64,000 nucleotides of DNA, taken from NCBI RefSeq assembly GCF_002844395.1, contig NZ_CP025197.1:2914001-2978000 (forward strand), in the 5' to 3' direction. Positions 55,704 through 62,801 of this stretch are shown one piece after another. The notes beneath the pieces are model-generated. The model saw only the letters and a program-made list of their open reading frames with translations, did not search any database and was not told where the DNA came from. Every line of letters begins with the position of its first letter. Position 1 is the stretch's first letter. The stretch is from Acetivibrio saccincola (GTDB lineage: Bacteria > Bacillota > Clostridia > Acetivibrionales > Acetivibrionaceae). The position numbers were made by a program, and so were the translations under genes.

Positions 55704-56171
55704 CTACACCTCTGACTTCTCTGCCGCTGAAATTGAATCTCTTACCGCTTTATTGAGAAATGAAATATCAAAACCCGCATCTAAATAGCCCTGCCGAATC
55801 ACCTCGTAATAGTAACGACCCGGTGCTCCCAAAGGTCTACCTTCATTCATGATATACACCATTGCGGGTACCCACTGCCCTTTGAAACGTACCTTAACCG
55901 TTTCTTTCCGGTATAGATGCGGATAACCTTCATATCTGTCCAGCGCTTTCTCATCATTAGGCATGATTCTCCAAAGCATTACTGGTACACTTTCACCTTT
56001 TTGTTTTTCTATTGTCGCTACTGCGCCGCCATTCCCTCCTCTGAATAACAGCCGGTATCCTGTGAGTTTTGCACTCCCCAGCACTTTTGCCGTTGGGCAG
56101 CGGTATGCCATCTGCCTTAAGTTCAGATTGCTTCCGTATGCTAAATATATGGTTCCTTTTTCTTTGCTCAT
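55704..56171 (-). CDS. Gamma-glutamylcyclotransferase-like (AIG2/GGCT) phage protein
   Basis: The 155-residue protein begins with the GGCT signature YLAYGSNLNLRQMAYRCPTAK and has the catalytic Glu region in DEKALDRYEGYPHLYRKETV. GGCT enzymes release 5-oxoproline from gamma-glutamyl amines. Beside an amidoligase it may undo or edit gamma-glutamyl-type links; this pairing is known in phages, but the substrate is not. GGAGGAT precedes ATG 56171. Confidence 0.85.
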   Translation of the reverse strand: MSKEKGTIYLAYGSNLNLRQMAYRCPTAKVLGSAKLTGYRLLFRGGNGGAVATIEKQKGESVPVMLWRIMPNDEKALDRYEGYPHLYRKETVKVRFKGQWVPAMVYIMNEGRPLGAPGRYYYEVIRQGYLDAGFDISFLNKAVRDSISAAEKSEV

Positions 56172-56232
56172 CGTATCATCCTCCTTGTATTTACCAAGGC
56201 AGAGGCGGAGAGCCACCCCTGCGCTTGTCTAT

Positions 56233-57132
56233 CTATGCTGCCCGAAACCGCCATGCAGCGTTACCATCAAGGTGTTTGCAAAGATGCTCCCGGCAGTTTT
56301 TGAACTCATCACCAATAAGTCCTATGCGGTTGAGATATGTCCGCATGGCAAACTTCTCATTTTCAACCTGTGGTTTCTTGCTGGAAGCGCATTTTTGCGT
56401 TAACGCCTGATGGTTTAACGCAAGGGCAAGCACTATGTAGCTTCTAATTTTTCCCGCATGAAGTTCGCTGTTAAAGCCTCGAAGCTCAATTGTCCCATTG
56501 CCATTAAAAAAGCTGTGCAGGTTCAAAAAGTGGTATCTGCTATTATGGTAATGGGTGCTTCGGCTTTCGCTGTAACCTTCGTACCAGATGCTCTCAATCG
56601 CCGCCATGGTTTTGGGCTTACGCCGATTCATCTTCTCAACCAGTGCCGCATCCATCTTTTTACAAAACCGCATCCTGTCCGGCTCAATCTGCAATGCTTT
56701 ATAGAAAAGGTCATTCTTGCTGGCGATAATGTTGATAAAATTACGGATGCTTCGCGGTGAGTGGTCTGCACCGTCTATATGGATATGAATTCCACAGCTT
56801 GTGTTTGCAAAACCTCCAGCCTTGCGAAGCCTCCTTATCAATTCCTGCAGGGTTTCAATGTCTTCGCGGTATGTCAGTATCGGGCTTACCAACTCGACGC
56901 TATATTCCCGGCCAGCCGCCACAATCCTGCCGTTTTCCTTTTTCTGAGTCCGGATGCTCCCGTCGCTCATGAATTTCCATATCCGTCCATCCGGTGCAAT
57001 AACCTTTTGGGTATCGTAATAATCTCCGCTGGATTCAACCCTCCCTCCAAGAAAAGCTGCTGCAGTTTTTGCCGCTTGTTTTCTTGTCATCCCCGTCAAT
57101 TCTACCTCGATTCCAAATCTCGTTGTAAGCAT
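56233..57132 (-). CDS. Phage amidoligase (amidoligase_2 family)
   Basis: The 299-residue protein has the amidoligase pattern: TRFGIEVELTG near residue 3 (metal-binding Glu pair), a WKFMSDGSI strand, GREYSVELVSPIL (Glu), NTSCGIHIHID (His pair) and GTIELRGFNSELHA near 220. Such glutamine-synthetase-fold ligases form amide bonds on a peptide or protein with ATP. GAGGAG selects ATG 57132. It lies with GGCT, DUF4314 and a degenerate paralogue. Likely target: wall or cellular peptides, by inference. Confidence 0.83.
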   Translation of the reverse strand: MLTTRFGIEVELTGMTRKQAAKTAAAFLGGRVESSGDYYDTQKVIAPDGRIWKFMSDGSIRTQKKENGRIVAAGREYSVELVSPILTYREDIETLQELIRRLRKAGGFANTSCGIHIHIDGADHSPRSIRNFINIIASKNDLFYKALQIEPDRMRFCKKMDAALVEKMNRRKPKTMAAIESIWYEGYSESRSTHYHNSRYHFLNLHSFFNGNGTIELRGFNSELHAGKIRSYIVLALALNHQALTQKCASSKKPQVENEKFAMRTYLNRIGLIGDEFKNCREHLCKHLDGNAAWRFRAA

Positions 57133-57273
57133 TGCGCTTTCTCCTCGCTTTCTCTGTGTTTTTTGCCCTTTGGCAGTGTACATTAGGCCATTGAAAACAC
57201 AGGATAGCAAGGCAATTCTGCGTGAGTTTCCACTGGATTTTGAACAATTTTACACATCTTGAATTGTGTACAT

Positions 57274-57504
57274 TTACAGCTTTCTGATCACATCTATACC
57301 ATAGGCTACACCCAAAGAAGAACCGCAGTCCCAGTTGATATGAACAGTTCCGATATCATCCACGAAAGATACTGTTCCTTGGTCTCCCGGTTTCAGCTTA
57401 GAATACGGATCATCCATGCAGATAAGCTCAACACGTGTTCCCGGCGGATACTGCTCTTTAATGCGAAGGACTGTTTCTTTTGAAGGGAAGCCTATTGCAC
57501 TCAT
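57274..57504 (-). CDS. DUF4314 phage protein
   Basis: The 76-residue protein (FPSKETVLRIKEQYPPGTRVELICMDDPYSKLKPGDQGTVSFVDDIGTVHINWDCGSSLGV) is a small SH3-like beta-barrel typical of DUF4314, common in this part of clostridial phages. GGAGAGGAGG precedes ATG 57504; function unknown. The 141-nt gap after it holds no gene. Confidence 0.85.
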   Translation of the reverse strand: MSAIGFPSKETVLRIKEQYPPGTRVELICMDDPYSKLKPGDQGTVSFVDDIGTVHINWDCGSSLGVAYGIDVIRKL

Positions 57505-57529
57505 AGTTCGTCCTCCTCTCCAGAATAAA

Positions 57530-58222
57530 TTATTCATTTTCGTCCACCGCCTTTGCTCTGCCTTTCCGATACGCCCCGTTGCCGGACAGCCTTGAAAGTA
57601 ACACCTTGCGTTCAGTTTTGAAGTTATCACCTATAAACCCCAACCTAAGCAGGAAACAGCGAAAAGCATATTTTTCATTATCTGTTGGTTTTTCTTTTCG
57701 TAGTACTCGCTTCTGTAATTTTGCCTGTTCTGCCATCTGCTTTGCCAGCGTTATATAGGTCTGCACTTCATCAGCATTTAGAGTCGCGTTCCAGAAAGGG
57801 AAGGCAATCTCGTCATTTTCAGCTAATACTTCAAGTTCCCGGTCAAGCGACAGTGCTTTCTTAATTAACGTCTCTTTGCTGGCCAGCATATTATTTAGGT
57901 TTTCAAGGCTAATCGCGCTAAAGCCCTCCAACGAAAGAGTAATTGTCATGGTTCCCTCTGCTGAAAAGCCCTCCACATTCAACTCGTCAATAACTGAACG
58001 GATGGTTTTTATTTCATTGAGACTGATTTTCGGTGAGTGAACCACACTGTCCCTGTCAATCGTCCAACTGCCAGCAGATTTTTCGTCTTTAATCTCATAC
58101 AAAAACTCCGGTGCTCCGGCATAGCGCACCTGGCCTTCAAGGGCTTCAGCTATGACCGAGGCAATGGCTTTTCTCTCCTGACCGACAATCTTCTGTGAAA
58201 AGCGAATGCTGTTATTGCTCAT
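57530..58222 (-). CDS. Degenerate paralogue of the phage amidoligase
   Basis: The 230-residue protein aligns end to end with the nearby amidoligase. The C-terminus EKYAFRCFLLRLGFIGDNFK matches EKFAMRTYLNRIGLIGDEFK; NMLASKETLIKKAL matches NIIASKNDLFYKAL; ADEVQTYITLAK matches AGKIRSYIVLAL. Catalytic motifs are lost: GIEVELTG is FSQKIVGQ here, and CGIHIHID is MTITLSLE. It also lacks ~65 residues around the metal-binding GTIELRGF strand. It is probably a non-catalytic partner or scaffold. GGGGAGGTG precedes ATG 58222. Confidence 0.75.
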   Translation of the reverse strand: MSNNSIRFSQKIVGQERKAIASVIAEALEGQVRYAGAPEFLYEIKDEKSAGSWTIDRDSVVHSPKISLNEIKTIRSVIDELNVEGFSAEGTMTITLSLEGFSAISLENLNNMLASKETLIKKALSLDRELEVLAENDEIAFPFWNATLNADEVQTYITLAKQMAEQAKLQKRVLRKEKPTDNEKYAFRCFLLRLGFIGDNFKTERKVLLSRLSGNGAYRKGRAKAVDENE

Positions 58223-58338
58223 GCCATACACCTCCCCTCAAATAAGCTAAAACATTTTTGATTCCCATAAAAAATCCCACCTTTCCTTTTTGGTGGGGTA
58301 CATTAACGCTCTGTTTTGAGGGGAAAGCAAGGACATTT

Positions 58339-59592
58339 TTAATCAATCTGTGTTTCCGCGTAAGGTATTTTTTCACTACCTGTTACCAAGAATACTGAAT
58401 CTGTGCCAAATTGTGAAACATAGCGCTTTACAATCACATCGCAGTATTTCGGGTCAAGCTCCATCATAAAACAAACCCGCCCGGTCTGCTGCGCCGCAAT
58501 CATTGTCGTACCAGAACCACCGAACAGGTCAAGGGCTAAATCTCCAGTATGGGAACTGTTGAGCATTGCCTTTGCTACAAGCGAAACCGGCTTCATGGTA
58601 GGGTGCTCCTCCGATACTTTAGGACGGGGTATCTCCCAAACATCTGACTGTTTACGGTCTTTAAGCGGGCAAAGGCGTGTTCCTTCAAGCCAACCATACC
58701 AGATCGGCTCGTACTGGGTATGATAGTCCTTTCTTGATAGTACCAAGCTGTCTTTTTTCCATATAATTGTGCTCGACCAGTGATACCCTACCTCACGCAT
58801 GACGTTCATCAAACTGCCCCATTCCTGAGCACTCATTACCACATAGGTCATGCATCCGGCTTCAGAAACCTCTTTCATGCATTTAAAAGCGCGCAATAAA
58901 AAAGCACCGAATTCTTCGGTGCTCATATTGTCATTTAGAATTTGTCTTGGCTTCCAGCTTGGATGCCTGGTATCTGAACCGTAATCAACATTCCAGGGTG
59001 GGTCGGTGAAAACAAATCTCGCCTTTTGTCCGTTCATCAGCTTTTGCACATCTGAAAGCATGGTGCTATCACCGCACATCAGACGGTGGCTGCCAAGTAC
59101 CCATATGTCGCCCTTTTTGGTAACCGGAATTTTAATCTCTGCAATTGCCTTTTCTGTATCGAAATTATCCTCTTTGACATTAGCGGCTGTTTTATCACGG
59201 AACAACTCATCAATTTCCGTAGCATCAAACCCGGTAAGAGAAACGTCAAAACCATCTTCATTTAAATCCATAAGCAGATCGGTCAAAAGCGGAATATCAA
59301 ACTCACCACTGATTTTATTCAGCGCGACATTGAGCGCCTTTTCCCGCTGTTCATCCAAATCAACTACAACACAGTCGATCTCCTTATACCCCAAAGCTGT
59401 AAGTACTTTATAACGCTGATGTCCGCCGACAATATTCCCGGTGCGTTTATTCCATATGACCGGCTCTACATATCCAAACTCTTCAATAGACCGACGTAAT
59501 TTTTCATATTCAGGGTCACCAGGCTTTAAATCTTTCCGCGGATTATATTTAGATGGTTTTAGTTTTTCTGTTGGTATTTTCAGTATATCCAT
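58339..59592 (-). CDS. ParB-like domain fused to a DNA methyltransferase (DPPW type)
   Basis: The 417-residue protein has an N-terminal ParB/sulfiredoxin-like domain (~1-100: LKPSKYNPRKDLKPGDPEYE, GNIVGGHQRYKVL) and a C-terminal beta-class methyltransferase with catalytic DPPW (FTDPPWNVDYGSD, near residue 197) and AdoMet motif DLFGGSGTTMIAA (near 355). DPPW suggests adenine-N6. In phages it protects DNA against host restriction. It is a tandem paralogue of the next gene, 5 nt away. Confidence 0.9.
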   Translation of the reverse strand: MDILKIPTEKLKPSKYNPRKDLKPGDPEYEKLRRSIEEFGYVEPVIWNKRTGNIVGGHQRYKVLTALGYKEIDCVVVDLDEQREKALNVALNKISGEFDIPLLTDLLMDLNEDGFDVSLTGFDATEIDELFRDKTAANVKEDNFDTEKAIAEIKIPVTKKGDIWVLGSHRLMCGDSTMLSDVQKLMNGQKARFVFTDPPWNVDYGSDTRHPSWKPRQILNDNMSTEEFGAFLLRAFKCMKEVSEAGCMTYVVMSAQEWGSLMNVMREVGYHWSSTIIWKKDSLVLSRKDYHTQYEPIWYGWLEGTRLCPLKDRKQSDVWEIPRPKVSEEHPTMKPVSLVAKAMLNSSHTGDLALDLFGGSGTTMIAAQQTGRVCFMMELDPKYCDVIVKRYVSQFGTDSVFLVTGSEKIPYAETQID

Positions 59593-59597
59593 AAATC

Positions 59598-60896
59598 TTA
59601 ACCCTCCAGTTTGATGGCTTTTTCACCGGTGAATTCCTCCCAGCGCTTAACAGCTAAATCACAGTAAACAGGGGATAACTCCATTGCGTAGCATTTGCGC
59701 TCGGTCTGTTCAGCCGCAATTATAGTGGTGCCGCTGCCTGAAAACGGCTCAAGCACAATGCCGCCTTTGTCGCTGTGCATTTTGATGCACCGCCATGGAA
59801 GCTCTACAGGGAACATTGCAGGATGCTCCTTGTTTGCCCGGACAGTGGTCATCTCCCATATCCCAGCATAGCCCCATTTCTTGCGTTCTTCCTTTGTAAG
59901 CCGTTTCACAAATTTATAACTGTGTCCCGCAAAGGCTGAAAGCCATACATATTCCTGATCGTTATATTCCTCAGTCTCTCCTTTATTGCTGAAGGCTGAA
60001 ATATACTCATACTGCTGAACCGGCTTGTTTGAAACAAGATGATAGGGTCCTACGCCGAAATTTTGCCCTTGCTTCTTCCAAATGCGGATCCAGATAGGGC
60101 GGTAACCGTTGTCCAAGAACATATTCACACTGTAAACACTGGTGGGTTCAATAAACTGAGAGCCGGTGGCATAGAGATCACCTAAGTTCCAGCAGACAAT
60201 ATCTGCATACCTGCACAGGTTTCTAATCACTGGGCGTACTGTCTCGAACCATGGCTCAATCCCGGCTTTTTCATATTCTTTGCCTACCCCATATGGAGGG
60301 GAAGTCACTGCCATCTGTGCGTGACACCCTTCCATCAACTTCTCAAAATCCTCATCCTTAGTAGAGTCACCGCACATCAAGCGATGATTCCCGAGAAGCC
60401 AGATATCGCCCCGCTTCGTTACAGGCTCGCACTGCACAATTTCCTCATGCGCTTTATCTATGTCAAAGCTGTCTTGTATCGCCTCTTTGGAGTACCATCG
60501 GTTAAGCAGTTCGTCTATTTCAGAAGCGTCAAACCCTGTGAGCGACACATCAAAGGCACCTGCGTCCAACTCAGCCATCAGTTCAGCCAGTTTATTCTCG
60601 TCCCACTCTCCCTGAATCTTATTAAGAGCAAGATTAAGCGCTTTTTCTCTCTGCAGGTCAAGATCTACAACGACGCAATCTATCTCTGTCTGTCCCAAGT
60701 CCAGCAAAACCTTTAAGCGTTGATGCCCGCCTACCACATTACCTGTTTTTTGGTTCCAGATAACAGGCTCCACATAGCCAAATTCCTCTATTGACCGTTT
60801 TAGCTTTTCATATTCCTTATCGCCGGGTTTTAAATCCTTGCGCGGGTTGTATACTGCTGGATTAAGTTTTTCAACAGATATTTTTTGTATGTTCAT
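59598..60896 (-). CDS. ParB-like domain fused to a DNA methyltransferase (TSPPY type)
   Basis: The 432-residue protein has the same ParB-methyltransferase layout as its neighbour: VEKLNPAVYNPRKDLKPGDKEYE and GNVVGGHQRLKVL near the start, then TSPPYGVGKEY (near 200) and EPFSGSGTTIIAAEQ (near 395). The TSPPY motif suggests cytosine-N4 or adenine-N6 methylation at a site different from the DPPW paralogue. Its start overlaps the end of the small upstream gene by 26 nt. Confidence 0.9.
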   Translation of the reverse strand: MNIQKISVEKLNPAVYNPRKDLKPGDKEYEKLKRSIEEFGYVEPVIWNQKTGNVVGGHQRLKVLLDLGQTEIDCVVVDLDLQREKALNLALNKIQGEWDENKLAELMAELDAGAFDVSLTGFDASEIDELLNRWYSKEAIQDSFDIDKAHEEIVQCEPVTKRGDIWLLGNHRLMCGDSTKDEDFEKLMEGCHAQMAVTSPPYGVGKEYEKAGIEPWFETVRPVIRNLCRYADIVCWNLGDLYATGSQFIEPTSVYSVNMFLDNGYRPIWIRIWKKQGQNFGVGPYHLVSNKPVQQYEYISAFSNKGETEEYNDQEYVWLSAFAGHSYKFVKRLTKEERKKWGYAGIWEMTTVRANKEHPAMFPVELPWRCIKMHSDKGGIVLEPFSGSGTTIIAAEQTERKCYAMELSPVYCDLAVKRWEEFTGEKAIKLEG

Positions 60897-61053
60897 GCTG
60901 CATTCTCCTGTTCAATATTTTCTTAAGACCCTTTTTTGCGCCCTCACAATCTCCGTTTATTACTTGTCCCCGCAGAGTCTTAAACTGCTGCTTCGTTAAA
61001 TGGTCTTTATATTTTCTTAGTTCCCTAAGAAAGATTGAATTTGTTTTATGCAT
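60871..61053 (-). CDS. Small basic phage protein
   Basis: The 60-residue protein (MHKTNSIFLRELRKYKDHL, TKQQFKTLRGQVINGDCEGA, KKGLKKIL) is helical and basic. Its ATG abuts the TerS stop and its end overlaps the methyltransferase start. Similar small proteins are common between TerS and methylase genes; function unknown. Confidence 0.75.
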   Translation of the reverse strand: MHKTNSIFLRELRKYKDHLTKQQFKTLRGQVINGDCEGAKKGLKKILNRRMQHEHTKNIC

Positions 61054-61604
61054 CAGCCACCCCTCCTGGCTGTCAGTAGTTTTTCCATAACATCATCGTG
61101 AGGAGTAGCCCCTTTGTATTCGGTAGCACAGTTTTCCCGCACGACTTGATAAATTTGATACCACAGGTTATTGGCCTGTTTCATAAAGCTTTGACTCATA
61201 GCCACATAAGGTGACGGGATGGCATTGCCAGTTGTCGGATGCTTAGCAAGAAAGCCAAATTCAGTGATACATTCCTCGCACTGGATCCACCGCGCCACAC
61301 TCTGGGCATATTGCTCTATAAGCTGCGCAGGGATAAGGTGAACACACCTGCGTTCCTTAAGCCACTGCCATGTTTTTTCGTATATTTCCACCGCCAGTGT
61401 TGTTTTTCCGTTCTTCTGCTTTGCAGCAAGATAATCCCTCGGTGGCGGCATGCTCTCTCCTTCCAGTTCCGCAGCATCCGTAAACTCCATTACCATGAGC
61501 TTTCGTCTGCCGGGGTTTCCTTCCAAAATCTTATCTGCCAGAGGCTTTTTCTTCTGTCCTGCACCGATACGTGCCCCGCCGCGGTTGGTACCGTCCTTTG
61601 CCAT
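61053..61604 (-). CDS. Phage terminase small subunit (P27 family)
   Basis: The 183-residue protein starts MAKDGTNRGGARIGAGQKKKPLADKILEGNPGRRKL, the P27-type TerS signature, with helical DNA-binding and oligomerisation parts (IEQYAQSVARWIQCEECI). It recognises the cos region beside it. GAGGTG selects ATG 61604. Element B lies just upstream. Confidence 0.9.
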   Translation of the reverse strand: MAKDGTNRGGARIGAGQKKKPLADKILEGNPGRRKLMVMEFTDAAELEGESMPPPRDYLAAKQKNGKTTLAVEIYEKTWQWLKERRCVHLIPAQLIEQYAQSVARWIQCEECITEFGFLAKHPTTGNAIPSPYVAMSQSFMKQANNLWYQIYQVVRENCATEYKGATPHDDVMEKLLTARRGG

Positions 61605-61633
61605 ACACATCACCTCGATTCATGTAATTAATT

Positions 61634-61741
61634 GGGGCCCCCGCAAAGCCGCAGGCTTTGCGGGGAGAGGAGGAGCAACGGAGCAGGCGAGCTTTTGACG
61701 CTGGCGTCAAAACGAGCAAAGCGCAGTTTGCGACGACGAGG
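61634..61741 (+). ncRNA. Structured ~108-nt repeat element, copy B
   Basis: It starts GGGGCCCCCGCAAAGCC and ends GCGACGACGAGG, on the strand opposite to copy A and the phage genes. Hairpin 1 pairs CCCCGCAAAGCC with GGCTTTGCGGGG without mismatch; hairpin 2 pairs TTTTGACGC with GCGTCAAAA. Compared with copy A, four stem positions differ and all are compensated. It lies between TerS and the cos-like segment. Confidence 0.65.
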
Positions 61742-61823
61742 GATATACCCCGTTTGAAACTGCGATTTTTCGCGCGTGACCCCCCGCCCGTTGCACAAAA
61801 CTGCTTCACCAGAGATTTTGACC
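61742..61823 (-). other. cos-like packaging region between HNH and TerS genes
   Basis: In HK97-type phages of Gram-positives with an HNH endonuclease, the cos site lies between the HNH and TerS genes. This 82-nt segment has the G-rich tract GGGCGGGGGGTCACGCGCG and a second G-run at the border with copy C (GGGGGGTCAAAATCTC), a composition I associate with such regions. The cut position cannot be fixed. Confidence 0.5.
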
Positions 61824-61932
61824 CCCCTTCGTCGCAGCGCCCTCCGCTCATCGCTTTCACGCAAGCGCGAAAGGCTTACCGCTTCAGGGCTGCTCCTCTC
61901 CCCAAAAAGTCAAACGACTTTTCGGGGACCCC
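61824..61932 (-). ncRNA. Structured ~108-nt repeat element, copy C (diverged)
   Basis: It starts GGGGTCCCCGAAAAGTC on the minus strand. Hairpin 1 pairs CCCCGAAAAGTC with GACTTTTTGGGG (one G-U); hairpin 2 pairs CTTTCGCGC with GCGTGAAAG (one G-U). GGGGAGAGGAG and GCGACGA are kept, but the middle (CAGCCCTGAAGCGGTAAGC) differs. It faces copy B across the cos-like segment and abuts the HNH stop. Confidence 0.6.
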
Positions 61933-61933
61933 A

Positions 61934-62293
61934 TTATTTTCTTGCCCATCGTTCTCCTTCGCGGGCAGTGATCGATGAGTGACATTGTTTGCACAGACTC
62001 ATAAGGTTATTGTCTGCATTGGTTCCGCCTTTGGATAAAGGGATAATATGATGTACCTCTTCGGCTGGTGTAAGCCTTCCGTACTTTTGGCACTCCTCAC
62101 AAAGCGGATGCTCTGAGATATATCTGTTCCTGATGCGTTTCCATCTCCGGCCATAGCGTTTTCTTGTTTGGGGATCTCGTTCGTATTTGTTGTAATAAGC
62201 ATCCATTTGCCTTTGATGCATGTCACAGTACCTTCCGTCCGTCAGTTCAGAACAGCCAGGAAAGGAGCAAGGCCTTTTTGGTTTTCTTGGCAT
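61934..62293 (-). CDS. HNH endonuclease
   Basis: The 119-residue protein has an N-terminal cysteine-rich part (CSFPGCSELTDGRYCDMH) and a C-terminal HNH domain: CEEC, EVHHIIPLSKGGTNADNNLMSLCKQCH. In HK97-type phages, HNH proteins next to TerS act with the terminase in cos cleavage. GGAGGTGG precedes ATG 62293. It is first of the packaging genes, behind a promoter and leader terminator. Confidence 0.92.
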   Translation of the reverse strand: MPRKPKRPCSFPGCSELTDGRYCDMHQRQMDAYYNKYERDPQTRKRYGRRWKRIRNRYISEHPLCEECQKYGRLTPAEEVHHIIPLSKGGTNADNNLMSLCKQCHSSITAREGERWARK

Positions 62294-62320
62294 CTGGCCA
62301 CCTCCTTTACGCGTATAAAA

Positions 62321-62351
62321 AAGCCCTCACAGGTTCATCCCATGAAGGCTT
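62321..62351 (-). terminator. Leader terminator ahead of the HNH gene
   Basis: AAGCCTTCATGGG and CCTGTGAGGGCTT pair with G-U wobbles around a 5-nt loop and end in TTTTTTA. It lies between a promoter (62374-62402) and the HNH start, so it would act as an attenuator of the packaging genes. Confidence 0.7.
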
Positions 62352-62373
62352 ATTCATAACTTTTCACAATACC

Positions 62374-62402
62374 ATTATATTTGGATTTATAATGAATTTC
62401 AT
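62374..62402 (-). promoter_or_regulatory. Phage promoter, cassette copy 1
   Basis: ATGAAA (62397-62402), 17 nt, TATAAT (62374-62379) on the minus strand. Upstream lies AAGATGAGATTTTTATGAG (to about 62421), shared with copy 2, which may be an activator site. Confidence 0.6.
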
Positions 62403-62414
62403 CTCATAAAAATC

Positions 62415-62657
62415 TCATCTTGAACACTGAATAGCATATTTGTTATTTACCCATGGCATCCTACCATTATAATATTTATCCGAAATATACCGCTGCATAT
62501 CGGGTGGTAAAGCTGCAAGCAAAAGATAAGCCTTTTTCCTATCTTCCTCTAACTCCTGGGGGCTTTTATAGAAGGAACATTTATCTTGCAAGCACTTGTG
62601 TACAGTCAGGATATTGCAGCCATTCCTTCCGTTACTGCCAAAACAATTATCGTACAT
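62415..62657 (-). CDS. Small cysteine-containing phage protein
   Basis: The 80-residue protein (MYDNCFGSNGRNGCNILTVH, then KCLQDKCSFYKSPQELEEDR) has four cysteines (C..., GC, C-x4-C) that may bind a metal, and a helical second half (KKAYLLLAALPPDMQRYISDKY). CAGGAGTGAGG precedes ATG 62657. The end overlaps the promoter cassette of HNH. No family recognised; Cys-rich proteins of this type are common in clostridial phages. Confidence 0.65.
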   Translation of the reverse strand: MYDNCFGSNGRNGCNILTVHKCLQDKCSFYKSPQELEEDRKKAYLLLAALPPDMQRYISDKYYNGRMPWVNNKYAIQCSR

Positions 62658-62688
62658 CTTTCCTCACTCCTGTTTTATGGCATAAAAA

Positions 62689-62704
62689 AAGCCCCGAAGG
62701 GCTT
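62689..62704 (-). terminator. Leader terminator ahead of the Cys-rich gene
   Basis: AAGCCC-TTCG-GGGCTT with a UUCG tetraloop, then TTTTT. It lies between promoter copy 2 and the Cys-rich gene; it may also end transcription of the Panacea gene. Confidence 0.8.
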
Positions 62705-62736
62705 ATGCGTTTTAAATGTCATTTTTTCACGATATC

Positions 62737-62765
62737 ATTATATATTGGATATCTGTGTTTTTCAT
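62737..62765 (-). promoter_or_regulatory. Phage promoter, cassette copy 2
   Basis: ATGAAA (62760-62765), 17 nt, TATAAT (62737-62742), with AAGGTGAGATTTTCATGAG upstream. Same spacing and upstream box as copy 1. Confidence 0.6.
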
Positions 62766-62801
62766 CTCATGAAAATCTCACCTTAAAGGAAGCTAAAAAT
62801 A

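Noticed and set aside
61628-61864. Open reading frames on both strands across elements B, C and the cos-like region
   Set aside because: They arise from GC-rich palindromic DNA, lack ribosome binding sites and have no protein-like pattern; the compensatory stem changes explain the region better.
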